A stretch of 64,000 nt of DNA from Symbiodinium natans (GCA_905221605.1 CAJNDS010000879.1:238501-302500); one strand, 5' to 3'. Counted from the stretch's first letter, positions 22,481 through 34,160 are shown. Translations and numbers: made by a program. Notes: generated by a model not told the origin, from the sequence alone.

Positions 22481-22581
22481 TCAGCTGAAGATTGAGATTT
22501 GAAGGCGTCAAGAAGAGCTGGGCCTGCAAAGACATTTGGACATCTCATCCCTTTAAATTGAAGTCGGACACTGTACGGGGT

Positions 22582-23566
22582 CCTCTGTTGCCCCGCTCTG
22601 AGCTCTCTCTCTCTCTCTCTCTCGCTCTTGCTCTCTGCAGCTTGGCCTGGCCAGAGGCGAGATTGTGTGTGTCGGTGTTCCGTGCATCGAGGAGCTGATG
22701 CATCCTGGCCCGCATCATCCCGCTCCGTACATCTCCGTACTCTCAGCCCCTATCAACTTAAGCGAATGGTCCGGCCTGTACAATTCCGTGCGGTCTGCCA
22801 CATCTGGCACCGTCTCATTCAGCCCATCGATGAAAGCTGCTGCGCTTTCCACCTCACACAGTGCACCTGTGCACCTTACCTTCACTGGGGTTAGGCACCC
22901 TCGCTGCCTGAGGCTCCGACAAGCTCAGTACCTTGAGCTTGACCTTCTAAAAGAGCTGCCAGCCTCTGGTTGTTTGCCTGAACAGTAGCACTTCATAGCA
23001 CTTCCATAAAGGGCACCGAGCTTGCTGAATCCAGATTCGCGGGGACCTGTGTCCTGATGAAGTCCGTGCGCTGTTGCTCTAGCCTCGGCTGAGAGAAGAG
23101 TTTCGCAGTTGGATCTCCATGGTTCCGAATTGCTCTAGGCGACTGAATGTCGGCCACGAGCTTCGCGGCCAAGACATCATTCTCGCTTTCTTGCTGCTGC
23201 AGGCGGTTGATGCCTCTGAGGCTCAAAGGCGAGAAGGCCAGGAGACGGCGACGACAGCGCACGACAGTACACGACGGTGCACAGAGGAAAAAAAAAAAAG
23301 GATAGATAAAAAAAGAGGCCTCTGGATTTGCCGCAGATTTGCCTCAACCTCCGAAACTTAGCCAAGCGGCGGTTGGTCGACTCCTGGATGATGAGCTGCA
23401 GAATGTCAGCCGTCTCCTTCGGAGCCCGAGAAACTTCGTTTCCGTGCATCTCTTCTTGCACAGTGACCCAGTCCTGGTCTACCATGTCGTACCGGGTCAT
23501 CTCCATGCTTTGCAACTCCACACCGCGGGAGCTGTAGAAGCCATCTGCTGCTTGTTGAGCATAGGC
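22582..23566 (-). CDS. Vault-like/SPFH (Band 7) protein, C-terminal exons
   Basis: Seven exons join in frame on the minus strand: 23371-23566 (GFYSSRGVELQSMEMTRYD and ETADILQLIIQESTN), 23144-23213 (NRLQQQESENDVLAAKLVAD), 23047-23083 (EQQRTDFIRTQ), 22932-22977 (NNQRLAALLEGQAQ), 22776-22839 (AFIDGLNETVPDVADRTELY), 22639-22704 (MHQLLDARNTDTHNLASGQA), and a last exon from 22582 down, whose end is unresolved (LTPYSVRLQFKG). Every join keeps codon phase. This order is the second half of the SPFH shoulder, the long cap-like helix and the tail of MVP-like SPFH proteins. Introns are 56-157 bp; three have GC donors and three GT. The family forms large membrane-associated or vault-like homo-oligomers; the cargo is unknown. 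Confidence 0.85.
22603..22630 (+). repeat. CT microsatellite inside an SPFH-gene intron
   Basis: About ten CT dinucleotides ending in a CTCTTG context. It lies in the 56-bp minus-strand intron 22583-22638, making the sense strand purine-rich there. Confidence 0.8.
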
Positions 23567-24261
23567 CTGACAAGTACGGACGGGTACCCTGCTGGAAGCT
23601 AATGCTGTTTGTTTTCAATTAAATGCACGAGCATAGGACCGAACAAATCAGGAGCAACTCCCGCGGATGAATACACGACAAAACAAGGCTCAACAAAAAC
23701 AATAACTCGTGGATCCCTATATCGTCAACATGTCCAAAACGTCATCCAGGCATCTTCATAATATCAGCAGTCTCCAGCTGATTAGAGATGATCATCAGCA
23801 AGCGGCTGTTTGGCTGGGGGGTCGCGTGGGGATGGGCGGGGATCAGTAAAAATTCAGAATGTTCTCGAAGCCGCAGAAAACTGCAGCATCCTAGATTCGT
23901 TCAAAGCTCCAGATATTCAAAACTGTCGCTACAACACAAAAGTTTTATAAATGTGTTTGGGCCGAAGATGTCCCGTTTGAGATTGCTTTTTGCTCCTCCT
24001 ATCATGCGAGCACTCGTAATTCTCGCTTCGCTGCAGCCCTAAATTCACAAAAACGATCGAACATCGATCATCCCTGAGCAGCGCGAGGCCCATCGGCTTT
24101 GATTTGCAGGAAATCCCAATCTCCTTCGTTTGGCGCCGCTTCGGGGCTTGGAGTGACAGTGGATTCGGTCAAACGGTCTCAGTTGGTCGCAGAAGGCCAC
24201 AAGCCGCAGATAGGCATCGTTGATTCTGACTGGGAACATTCTGAAGTACAAGGGCGCAGGG

Positions 24262-24441
24262 GCGGTTGCGGTTCGGGTTCCCGGTTCAGGTTCGGGCTCT
24301 GGTCTTTTGCGCGGGGGGGGGGGGGGGTTCCGGTTCGGGTTGCGGTTCAGGGGTGTTCTGGTTCGGGTTGGGGTTCTCAAGTTCGGGTTCGGGTTCGGGT
24401 TCGGGTTCGGGTTCGGGTTCGGATTCGGATTCGGGTTCGGG
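24262..24441 (+). repeat. GGGTTC hexamer repeat with flanking G-runs
   Basis: From about 24380 to 24441 the hexamer GGGTTC is repeated nearly perfectly about ten times, with two GGATTC variants at the end. Upstream there are looser GGTTCGGG repeats and a run of 14 G at 24313-24328. It lies within the long intron of the SPFH gene. Confidence 0.9.
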
Positions 24442-24689
24442 GCGGGGCTTGACACCCCCTTCACCGAGCACTGAGGAATAAATGGATGCGGTGTTTCGCA
24501 GTGGCCATTTAGCGGCCAGCAGCCTCTCGGCCAGCGATTGCGCCGACCTTGCCCCTTAGCCCCTTAGCCTTATTCCTTAATCAATGTAAAGGCTGTGCTC
24601 GATTTGTGATCATGTCATGCTACTACAAGACTCCTCCATGGAACTCCTCCGCACCGAAAGGGGGCTTGAGGGGGCTAGGCTGGTGCCGC

Positions 24690-24880
24690 TGTCAAACCTT
24701 CGAACTCGCTCTTCACGGTATCAAGCATTCCAAAACGCTTGTCGTCAAACTTCAAACTTCGAATCTTTCAAGCCTTCAAACTCGTGGGTGTTCAGGCTCT
24801 CAAACTCCTCACCTGATCGAATTCAACCTCAAACTTTCAACAAACGCGGCGCCATTCAACTTTTTAACTCTAGGTTTACT
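24690..24880. repeat. TTCAAACT-rich low-complexity stretch
   Basis: Repeated CTTCAAACTTC, CTTTCAAGCC and TCTCAAACTC words, the same kind of sequence as 6740-8520. No coding potential was recognised. Its presence in two distant places suggests a dispersed degenerate repeat family. Confidence 0.6.
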
Positions 24881-25677
24881 CGTTTATCTGTGACCTCCTT
24901 CTCGGCTCGTGGTTGGGTTGGTGAGGGGGAAGAGGTGATCTGAAGAGCTGGGGGAGGGGGGGGGGGTGCGGGGCATGCGAAATTCACATGTTTTCTTGTG
25001 AGGTGGGATCATCCCCTCTGTACAGGTCTGCACCCCTCCCTTCTTCATGAACATGGCGCATGCTTTTCGGCAACAATATTTTCCATGAAGGCCTAGTATC
25101 CAAGTCTGTTCAGGGCGGCAAGCATCGTCGAGTTTACGGCTTGGCGTGTAACTGGGACTGACGATTGCCAGACTGGGTGGGGTTGGGATGGTTGGGGAGG
25201 GCACACTCGAAAGTTGTTTGAAAAAGCGGGGAGGGGGAGACTAGTACTACTTGGAAGGAACGACCCGACATGTGGTGTATCGTACGTAGCTGACACAAGA
25301 AACTTGCTGAGCTGCATGTTCAAGAATGCTCGGCTTGCTTGCTGATTTACCCTGCGGGGGGGTTTGTATTTGTCCCTCTTTGATTCTGAATCATGGACGT
25401 CTGATTTGGACATCTACTTTGCGAATCGGTCTTTCCTTTATCTTCTTGCACCACGGCTAGGCTGGTATGATATTGGTACATCTGCTCGTGCTGGTGAGCG
25501 TTCGCAGTTCATGGCAGGTATGCGCAGAACAGTCCGCCATTGACCTGTACCTTTCTTTATGAGGGTTCGTCCTAAGACATCCAGACGGTGATCAAGGTTC
25601 AGCGGGAGCCCCCCCCCTGACTTTTTCCCTTGAGCTTCAGTTGCCGGAGAGAGTTTGTTCGCGTTTGCTAGTCCAAG

Positions 25678-25764
25678 GACAGTTTGGCCGAGTGGTCTAA
25701 GGCGCTGGCTTCAGGCGCCAGTCCGTAAGGGCGTGGGCGTGGGCTCGAAACCCCACAGCTGTCA
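25678..25764 (+). tRNA. tRNA-Leu (anticodon CAG), with a duplicated segment
   Basis: Acceptor GACAGTT pairs with AGCTGTC. The D stem GCC/GGC holds the loop GAGTGGTCTAA. The anticodon stem CTGGC/GCCAG encloses loop TTCAGGC, giving anticodon CAG, which reads Leu codon CUG. The B-box-like sequence GGCTCGAAACC is present and the discriminator is A at 25764. The variable/T region contains GTGGGC twice in tandem and the T loop has eight bases instead of seven, so one 6-bp duplication has lengthened the arm. Whether it is still processed is uncertain. It lies antisense within the long SPFH-gene intron 23567 to about 26350. Confidence 0.75.
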
Positions 25765-26207
25765 CTTGTTGCGAGGCAACCTGTTGTTCTTGCCCTTGCA
25801 AAATTTTCACAAACTGACAATCGTAGGAAAAGGTAGGTTCTTGCAAAGTTCTGATAAGATTCGTGCTACAATCTGGTGGGGCTTGCTATTTACTTTCACT
25901 TGTTTCTGTAATATCCCCAAGTAGTGCTGCCCATAGAGTATGAGAGAGTGAGTGAATGAGTCAGCCATTCAATATTGGGTTGATAATTTGTAAGGAGAGA
26001 AGCCGTGAGCGATGCATGAACCCAACTGAATGAATGAATGCATGAATGAATGAAGGAATGAACGAAATCAACCAGGAATTTACTGCACGGCGCATGACGA
26101 ACGCGTCGCTGTGCGAACATGCTGATGGTACCTTACTACTTTACTTTCATCTGAATGGCGAAAGCGGCAATCTAACAACGATATCTGGCCGTATTTTGCC
26201 ATGTCCT

Positions 26208-26273
26208 GCGAAGTCAATCGTCTAGCGGTTATACTATGATTGCCAAGCAATCCATCGCACCCGTGCCTGCGCA
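26208..26273 (+). pseudogene. tRNA-like remnant, possibly Gly(GCC)
   Basis: The text GTCTAGCGGTTATACTATGA resembles a tRNA D arm with an A box, followed by GATTGCCAAGCAATC, a small stem with GCC in the loop. The start GCGA and end TGCGCA could be a weak acceptor. No T arm or B box is visible. It could be a decayed tRNA or chance. Confidence 0.3.
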
Positions 26274-26349
26274 GTAATATTGTTGAACTGACTCATGAAG
26301 ACCTAAACAAGTTCGGCTGCTGCGCGCAGATAACAGCACGCATGCAAGA

Positions 26350-27720
26350 TGCCCGAGGAAATGGCTGAAAAGGTGTTCTGGCTCACGGCTGAAACTAGTC
26401 CGCTTCGTGCTCGTTGCGAAACGTCACCCGCAGGATCAGCTGTCATGGCAATAAGGTTTGCACACCATTGCATGACCATGATCGGCTGATAGTACTTGCA
26501 ACTTGCAACATCTTTCATGTGCGCGTGAGGCCTGTCATTGCAATCATGGTGAGAACATCCTGTGAGTGGCACGGCGTGACCACAGAACTGATGGTGTTTG
26601 CATGCGCACGGCATGGTGTCTAGTCCCATCAATCTTATCTCTTCCTCATACGGGTTGTCCTTCACCTGCCAGAAAATGGTACCCTCCAGTCTCATCTTCA
26701 CATTGTCGCTGGTGCGTACTTCAACGTTGAAGAACCTTGCATAAAATACATTCACACGCAAGCTCATGAAGCTAGAGCCAAGCTGTCCCTCAAACGCACT
26801 CTGCAAAACTAAGCAGCATCTTCTGTGCTCGGAGATCAATCATGGACACCGCTGCCTTCGGAACTGGGTCCTGCGCCACACACAGTAGGAACTTGTTTGG
26901 CCCTTTGTTCGGCCCCATGCCCTGAGGTTGTGGTCAAGTCCTGCTAACTTAGCTCGACGCAATCACCACAGACAGAAACAACAGACAGATGAACCGAGGC
27001 AAAACCCCACATACATCGACTTTAACAGACCCTGGTATCCGACTTTAACAGACTGGAGCACCCCCCATTCTGTAAGGAACAATACGCATAGATCCGACAC
27101 ACGTGAGCTGTGTTAACATCCTTCAGAATTGAAACTCTGAAATTGCAGCACCCGCAGAATGCCATGGACCACTCTTGGCAGATTGATAAGACTTTTCTCA
27201 AGCTCCCTGAAAGCCCCACATGTTTGAAGTGTGGCAGAAGAAGCACAATAAGTAACATTAGTTCGCATCTCGCACTGTCAAGTGCATGCTGCCAGTAGCC
27301 TGCAGATCAGGGCTGTCGTAGACAGACCACTGCATCTCCACTAGTTCCTGCGAAGGATCTCAAAGGGAGTCAAGTCAAATGCTCTGTTCCCTGCCTCGTA
27401 GGGCTGCAAAAAGAAGGCTGTACTTCCACTGGCTCCGCTGATCATTGTCAAGGCACCTGAACTCACATCTAGCAATCCAAGATTCCTTTGTCGCTGAGGG
27501 GTTGCCAATTGTTGCCAGGCCACCCAGGACATCTCGGGTCACGGCAGCCTGGCCGCTGAGCAGAGCGCGCGTTGATTTTTACACTGCTTTGCCGTTGCCA
27601 ACATAAGTCGGCACAACATGGAGCGAGCATCCTCACCTTTTCTGCCGACCCTACATGCTTTTCAACGCCCTCGGCCTGATTGTTCAACACCACGTACTTT
27701 GTTCTCACCTGCTCCATCAG
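26350..27720 (-). CDS. Vault-like/SPFH protein, central exons including the SPFH domain
   Basis: Exon-like segments in order on the minus strand: near 27717-27620 (EQVRTKYVVLNNQAEGVEKH); ending at 27395 (NLGLLDVSSGALTMISG and TAFFLQPYEA, with a GC donor after it); about 26880-26816 (DPVPKAAVSMIDLRAQKML); and from 26735 (FFNVEVRTSDNVKMRLEGTI then FWQ). Near 26430-26360 comes MTADPAGDVSQRARSGLVSA and VSQNTFS. The RTSDNV-x-LRLEGTIFWQ and ADP-G-D-x-x-x-RAR signatures identify the SPFH/Band 7 domain. The join 26816/26735 is exact (GC-AG, 80 bp). The end of the FWQ exon and the start of the ADPAGD exon were not fixed. Confidence 0.75.
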
Positions 27721-27954
27721 ACAAGATCAGCATGTTGCTCAGTAACACCATTGCCAGAAACACATTGCAAGCTCATAGACAAGGTACAGACGATGTCTCA
27801 AGAGAGCAGGGATGTGTCTTGACAAGGCTAAGTTTGTTCAAACAGCGCAGCGAGCTCTTGGTAATGTCGAAGGTAGCAATGGGCGCCCAGCCCCTTGTCG
27901 ATCACACTAGGAGAGAATACAACTGGTTTCTTGTTTGCGCTTTGTTTGCAGGTT

Positions 27955-30900
27955 TCACTTATCCCAAACAGCCTCCAGGACCTTCTCATAAGCTTCCGGA
28001 AAGAACACTCCGTTGGTGGTTTCAAGCCGCCTTTGTCCAGAAGTCCTTGCAGCTCCGACGTGCACTGTGCCCCCCCCCCTCCACTGTTGCATTGTATAGA
28101 TGCAGCGCCTGCCTGTTGAGGACCACCACCGCCTGCTGGTCCGTAAGGAATACAGCCTTGCACATGGCCTACACTTGCACGTGCTTTCCGAATCAAGCTG
28201 TGCTGGATGGAGAATGCTGGAGAGCAGCACACAGTCAAACTCACTTCAATAGGTGTCCAGCGGTGATCTCCCTAAAAAAATCGCTGAACTGAACTTTGCA
28301 TTAACTGCTCTCTCTGGCGGAGGTGCCTTCTGGACACCATCCGCGGCTTCTTCATTAGGTTCTGGCACCACTTGGTCCGGGCCTGCTGGCAGGTTCAACA
28401 CGAGCCCCTGAGAGCTCATGTCGCCTTCAAAAAGTCGTCATGGGATCTTGGGATGTTAGGAGTCTGCCGAGGCGTTAGTTGACATGGGTTGGTGCAAACA
28501 GCCTGCGAGCCTCGCAGGACCCGCTCCATGCCCGTCTTCTTATCCAAGAACTGGATGTACTCGTCCTCCAGTGGCACCCCGTGAGCTTTCCGTTCCAAAC
28601 ACCTTGCAGCTCCCTGGCTGAGATCCCTGCTGAGATAAGAGGCAAAGAACATGAAACAAGTTGCAGCAAACACGGGAGCTGCACGCTTCCTGCACAGTTT
28701 TCTGAGTATTCCTTTGCTTTGCTTAGGAGCGCACCTTCTCCAGAACAAGCTTTCGCTTGGTCTCCAGGATGCTCTGGCCACATCACAAGAGTCATCACAA
28801 GAGTCATCATGCATCTTCGAGCAGAGTCTTCGAATAATTAGGCTGCGTGGAAAAGCGGCGCCTCATATGCACCAGCTTGCAGCAGCTGTGGCCCAACTTC
28901 ATTCCGTGCCTCTCACAGAGCAGAAACTGGCCACGTATGTCAGAGGCTTTGCGCCTCGACTGACTGGACAGCAGGTCAGCAGGTCAGCTCTGCAGCAAGG
29001 TCAGCAGCCTAATGCATGGAAGGTCTACGTTAAGACACATGAGGTATCATGACATGACATCGGGCGTCCTCGCCAGTCAGCAGGTCCTTGACAACAGCAT
29101 ACTCCAGGGGCTCGAGAAGAACGGCCTGCAATCGGAGAAGAGCACACAGGCCCCGTGCGCGAAGGCTGATGGTGCAGAATGGGAAGTATCATGAAAGGTC
29201 ATGAACCTTATAGTCAACCTTCTAATCTTACTCGGCCTGCTGCTCGCTGAGGATCTCTTCGTAGGGTGCTGGAACAAAAGCACCGGCCTGTGAAAGCATG
29301 GCAGGGAGCTAAAACGCCAAAACATGGCAATCTCACGCAAACTGAGCCACATCGAATTTAAGCATTGAAGGCCTCGCGCATCAAACTTTTAATGCCTGAT
29401 GTCTTGTTGTACACCTCAGCTAGGAGTAACTGAAAGCTTGGCTCTATCACACCACGACGTCAAGTGATGTCAAGTGTCAGGTGAGGGTGCCGTATTTGCC
29501 GTCCAGCTGCAAGGACCGCATTCTGTGCTCCGATGACAATCGCTGTCTCCACACCCGCAGGTGCCTCCAGGTGCGTGGGGATGTGCGCGCGTGCGTCTCT
29601 TGTGAGTACGTGCATCATGTTTTCACCCAGGTACTTGGCATAACACCGCTTGATGCATGATGCATTTGTGCATTTGCATGCTCGGGGTTTTGCTTTGGGG
29701 TAGTTGGCACCTCTTCCAGCGGCCGTGGAACCAAGGTGGTGGCACCCTGCACGACGCGTTCCTCCCTGGCATTCCAGAAGAAAGCGTCTCCAAAATTCAG
29801 GCTATCCATGCAGACTCACACCAATGTTTCGACGGCTGGCTGCCGCCAGCATAAGCCAGCGCCACACTTGCACGTTGCGAACCGGGGAGCTTAGGGGTGA
29901 TAAACAAAAGCAACCTCGGACTGACTGACCAATTTTTTCGGGCATCGCCCAGCGCCCGAAGTCTCTTGGGCTGAAGGACGAATCGGATAAACGAGTCGAA
30001 AACGATACGGACCAATTCAGAGATCGAAGAAGGCCAAGTCAGAAAACAGCAAGCGGTAGCAGCACGGAGCACGTGTCGGCTCACAATTTTCGGACAAGCA
30101 AGGCCCCTTCGGATGGGAGGAAAATGTTCTTCGCAAGAGTGGGGGGTGACCCCTAGGGTGAAGATGACTCAAGTGCAAATCCAGAAGAAACGGTCGTGGA
30201 GATCCCCCAACCCTAAAAGGAGATGAGCCCTAAACCCTAGAAGGAGATGCTGGTTGCTAACCCTGAACCCTAAAAGGAGATGTTGGATGCGGAGAACCCT
30301 AAACCCTAAATGGGGATGTTGGTCGCCAAACCCTAAACCCTAAAGAAGATGTTGGATTTGGGAGGACCCTGAGCCCTAAAAGGAGACGTTGGTTGCCAAA
30401 CCCTAAACAGGCAGCACGCAACCGCATGAGAGAGAACAGGCTTGGGGATTTCTGCGGGGGGGTTCAGGGTGTTTTCGCCTCACGTCTGAGCATCTTCTGC
30501 CTGGGGGTGCGGGCGGTTTGGAAGGTTTTCGACTCGGGGCTTTTCGTTCTCGACTCGTGAACGCTGACTCCAAAGCATTTTGTCTGACTTGAGTTCTTGA
30601 GCACGACTTTGATTGTCAGGGCAGTCACTTGTTTGAACCACCATGCCCCCTTTAAACCCTAAACCCTAAAACCGACTGAACCCTGCAGCGTGACCCCCCG
30701 AGATCTTGTGGCGGATCTTTCCTGTGTCTCGAGGAGCTGCTTCGTCTTGCTTTCGCGGGGCTTCGGGCTCGCCCCTGAACCTGGTGATCGAAAGGGCTTT
30801 CCTTCCTTCTGGCACGCTTCCAACCGCGGGACACCCAGAAGGGCGCGGGTTAAAGGTCTAGGCGTAAGACCTAGAAAGCATGCCACGCAGTTCCCGAGGT

Positions 30901-32700
30901 TCAAGGTTGGCAGAGATCGGATTCTGTGCGACATCGCGACGTTAAGGACATCTGCATTGCACTTTGACCCTGTGAGTTGTTGTGTGCCTTGACTAGCAGC
31001 TGCGAGGATCCCATGTCAACGTGCGGACGAGACAACGCAACCTAGGACACAGTGGGGTGGATGGCCATTGGTCCTCACCGTCAGGGATTGTCCCCTCATT
31101 GTGCCGCTTGCCCTTGGAGTCGAGATCGACTTCTCTCCCATGTGATGACAGCGCACAACTTTGGGGTTCATTCAGTTCATTCATCCTCGCGTTCCCGGAC
31201 TGCACGCTTTTTGTGGTGTGGTTTAGTGGAGTACAAACATAAAGCAAAGCGTACTGCTTTGCTTTATCACCCAATGCTGTGGTGTTGGTCGTATGGTTTG
31301 GGTAGACAGGAAAGATCTACGGTGCACCTGACAAAGGAATCTTGTTTCGACTCCATTTTGCCGACTTCGATGGGATTCTTCTCCACTGTGAGCAGAGGCT
31401 CCCCTCCGTTCTCTCCCCATCCTCCCTCCTTCCCTCCCTCTCCTTCACTGGCAACAAGAAGAGGGCCAGGACCGCGAGGGAGTCCATAAACACGACATGA
31501 TGGAACAGCTAAGAGGATCTTATACATTGACAAGCGTGCTGTGGGCACCCGGTCATCTTGTCGACGAGGCGAATGTACTCTTGCTTCTGCAAGACCGTCT
31601 TTGACCTCACTGCCTGGCATTCCAAAAGAGACATACCGAATCGGAGCCTCATATCCATTGCATCCTGGTGGCCTCTAATGACTCATAGGCCCCCATGAAG
31701 ACGAACTCCTGACAGTGAAGCATCACAACAACTTCCACCCATGACATGTCAATGTGGCTCCCTCGAGGTAATTAACGGGGCCAAATGGCATGGGCTGGCC
31801 CTGCCGCACCCGAGCCCAAAAATGAGAGTGAACTGGTGCCAAGGATGCGATGCCGGGACGCACACGCACGCCCCCACCCCGGACAGCATCATCAGGCGTG
31901 CATCCGCACTGGGCCACGCGACTCGACTCCACAGCGAAGGAAGCTTGTCGATGTGTTGGCCCCAAACCCCGCCGCTTTCAGTTGGCATGGTCTTAGCGTG
32001 CACTTGGGGTACTCTGAGAATGATCTGGAAGTAGCCTTACATTGTGTGGGATCTAGGAGAAACATTGATATACAAGCATGGTTTCGATTCAGGGTGAGTA
32101 CAAATCCAACAGATTCGATGCACAGAATTGAACACGATGAAAAGGCACTTCTGCCTGCAAGCGAGGTGTAAGCAGCGGTAGAAACAGCTGCAAACTGTGC
32201 TTCACAACTTCGGCTTCTGCTGCTCGTGATCTCGAGCTGCTGGGTTCCAGAAATTTTGCCCGTTGGCTTGACGCCATGCACCCTTCAATACACGTAGATC
32301 GCAGAACACTGTTTAAGCAGCTCTTGATCATCTTTGTAGGCTATGCTGAGTGGGCAGGGTTCTGACAAGATTGTGATCATCCTGGATTGGCAGAAGATGG
32401 CAGAAGCTCTGATAGGGAATTTGTGCTGCCAAGAAGCGGGACCAGGTACGTGACGAAGCTCTTGTGTTCGTTCATGCTTGAGAACCGCAAACTCACCTTC
32501 GGAACTGCTAAATCATGCTAAATCCATGACGACCTGCCGCTTTGTGCTGCGCACGGGAGCCATGATTGCTGAGGCCTCTGCTTGTTGAGATTTGAACAGC
32601 TTCTCTCATTTCGTGAGTTATGTGAGGCCAGACGATCTCAGTGAAAGGGCCGTTCTTCACCTCTTTCGTTGTCGGAAAGATGTACAGGATCCTGGAAGGC
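27955..32700 (-). CDS. Vault-like/SPFH protein, N-terminal repeat exons (scattered)
   Basis: Short minus-strand segments share the beta-repeat wording found in front of the SPFH domain in MVP-like proteins: near 32696-32630 (LYIFPTTKEVKNGPFTEIV), 31600-31549 (VLQKQEYIRLVDKMTG then a GT donor), 29809-29700 (FFWNAREERVVQGATTLVPR then PLEEV), 29286-29225 (AGAFVPAPYEEIL after a CACAG|G acceptor), 28610-28500 (EDEYIQFLDKKTGMERVLRG) and 28015-27955 (NGVFFPEAYEKVLEAVWDK). The pattern E-Y-I-x-x-x-D-x-x-T-G then G-x-x-x-x-x-P-x-P-x-E-x-x recurs. Exon ends are mostly unresolved, some exons are probably missed, and the start codon was not found. Together with the C-terminal exons the gene spans about 10 kb. 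Confidence 0.6.
30195..30415 (+). repeat. CCCTAAA-containing minisatellite (telomere-like)
   Basis: About six degenerate units, each with ACCCTAAA (often ACCCTAAACCCTAAA) followed by AGGAGATGTTGGTTGC or a close variant. The heptamer CCCTAAA is the complement of the TTTAGGG telomere repeat. A further short CCCTAAACCCTAAA lies at 30655-30669. No gene was recognised in 30.0-31.5 kb beyond one SPFH exon. Confidence 0.8.
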
Positions 32701-33143
32701 ACAACCCGCGCAAAACTTGCACAAGAATGGGTGCGTTTCTGGCAAGCTGTGCTATAGCTGTGCTACAGCAGTGCTATAGCCTTCTCAACCCTTTTGATAT
32801 CTCATCTCATAGGGCAGCAGATCTCCGAATCCTCAAAGCTGAAAGCACGAAAGCACTTGAAGGTCCAAGGCTCTGCTGCCGATCATTGACCACCTCAGCA
32901 ACGCAAAAAACGGCACACAGGGCATACGAATGCATACGACACCGAATCACCAAGGCCTCCGTACAAGCCGCGAGAAAAACAAACATCATCGACAAAAGGA
33001 GCACGCTGCTTTGAAAGGTGTAGGCATGTCGTCTTATGTCATCTCCCAGCGCATTTTTCCGGAAAAACTTGGAGCTTGGCTGCACGAGCTCACCGCTGGA
33101 GCAAGTGCAGTGGTAACCAGTACTACGGCAAGTTCCGACCTAA

Positions 33144-34160
33144 TCACTCTGCATCCGCAGAACTTTTGGAATTGGATTTGTCCAGAACTGTTCGCACAAT
33201 GCGGGGTATTCTTGAATGTACTGATTCAGGAACCCGAAATGTTGTGAGGTACTGCAACACCGCGATGTCCTCTGGAATACACTCGCTGCGGCCCTGGAGC
33301 ACCGCACGGGCACGCATCACGCGCAGCGCTTTGACAAGGAAGGTGCGATCAGTCAAAAGCGAGTTCTTGGGGCCGACACCATGGCGGGTGACCAATTCTT
33401 CCAGGACCCGAAGCAGTAGTCGTCGGACGGATTTGGGCACCACCGTCGACATGTGCGCTGCAGACGCGGCTCTCAGCTCCTCTGCAGCCTCGCCAGAAGG
33501 GATTGCTGCCGACTCTGGCGCTGCATGCGCTGTGTCGCAGAAGAGGTTGACGATTTGCGCGGCTTCATCCCAGCGCTCCGATTGCACCGCACCTTCTGCT
33601 TTTAGCTGCAGAACAAACCGATCCAGGTTAGCAGGATCCAATGGCTCTGTATAATACCTGGAACCCGGATCAGAAGGATTGGATGTTGCGATGACCGTTC
33701 GCAATGGTAATTTCCATGCTTCCTGCTCACCGCTGACGTTGTACTGCCTCTCATTCAGAAGCCGTAAGAGGATGTTAAGAGCTTCCCCAGGTGCCCGGGA
33801 AATATCGTCAAGCACACACAGCTCTGCTGTGAGAATGCCTCCTGGCCGTGTTAAGCTGCGGACCAGTTCTCCCCCGTCCGCTTGGGGCTCCCGAACAATC
33901 ACAGCATCACCAATAAGCTCATGGAGCTTGGTATCCCGATGCATCTGGTAAAAGAAAAAAGACAGGCCCGTGGATTTCGCAGCTGTCTCCGCAAGCATGG
34001 TTTTTGCCACACCCGGCGGACCTTCTATATACACGTGTTCTGAGGCAATAAGAGCTAGCAGAACTGCTTCCTTCCCGGCTTGCTGACCAACTATTTGCTG
34101 ATCCATAGCTTTGCGCACCTGCTGTAGAGCGCAGAGACATTTGGACGACCGACGTGCCAT
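33144..34160 (-). CDS. MoxR-family AAA+ ATPase
   Basis: 338 codons without an interruption. Walker A is GPPGVAKT (47-54), Walker B is CVLDDISRAP (115-124, with Asp-Asp for the usual Asp-Glu), sensor 1 is ATSNPSDPGS (158-167), and an arginine-finger-like LDPANLDRF follows (174-182). The C-terminal part (about 225-325) is the helical lid. MoxR/RavA-type ATPases act as chaperone-like remodelling machines, often with VWA-domain partners; the substrate here is unknown. The ATG at 34160 is used because the frame opens there, but a CTACAG|CAGG acceptor near 34113 could mean an upstream first exon. It lies upstream of the SPFH gene on the same strand. Confidence 0.85.
   Translation of the reverse strand: MARRSSKCLCALQQVRKAMDQQIVGQQAGKEAVLLALIASEHVYIEGPPGVAKTMLAETAAKSTGLSFFFYQMHRDTKLHELIGDAVIVREPQADGGELVRSLTRPGGILTAELCVLDDISRAPGEALNILLRLLNERQYNVSGEQEAWKLPLRTVIATSNPSDPGSRYYTEPLDPANLDRFVLQLKAEGAVQSERWDEAAQIVNLFCDTAHAAPESAAIPSGEAAEELRAASAAHMSTVVPKSVRRLLLRVLEELVTRHGVGPKNSLLTDRTFLVKALRVMRARAVLQGRSECIPEDIAVLQYLTTFRVPESVHSRIPRIVRTVLDKSNSKSSADAE

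Noticed and set aside
22603-22988. Plus-strand exon after a CT-rich tract ending in CAG, with an open frame of 108 codons
   Set aside because: The minus strand of the same DNA carries phase-perfect SPFH-gene exons (22639-22704, 22776-22839, 22932-22977), so the plus-strand frame is a shadow.
24262-24441. CRISPR-like array
   Set aside because: The units are a pure hexamer microsatellite without spacers, and the genome is eukaryotic.
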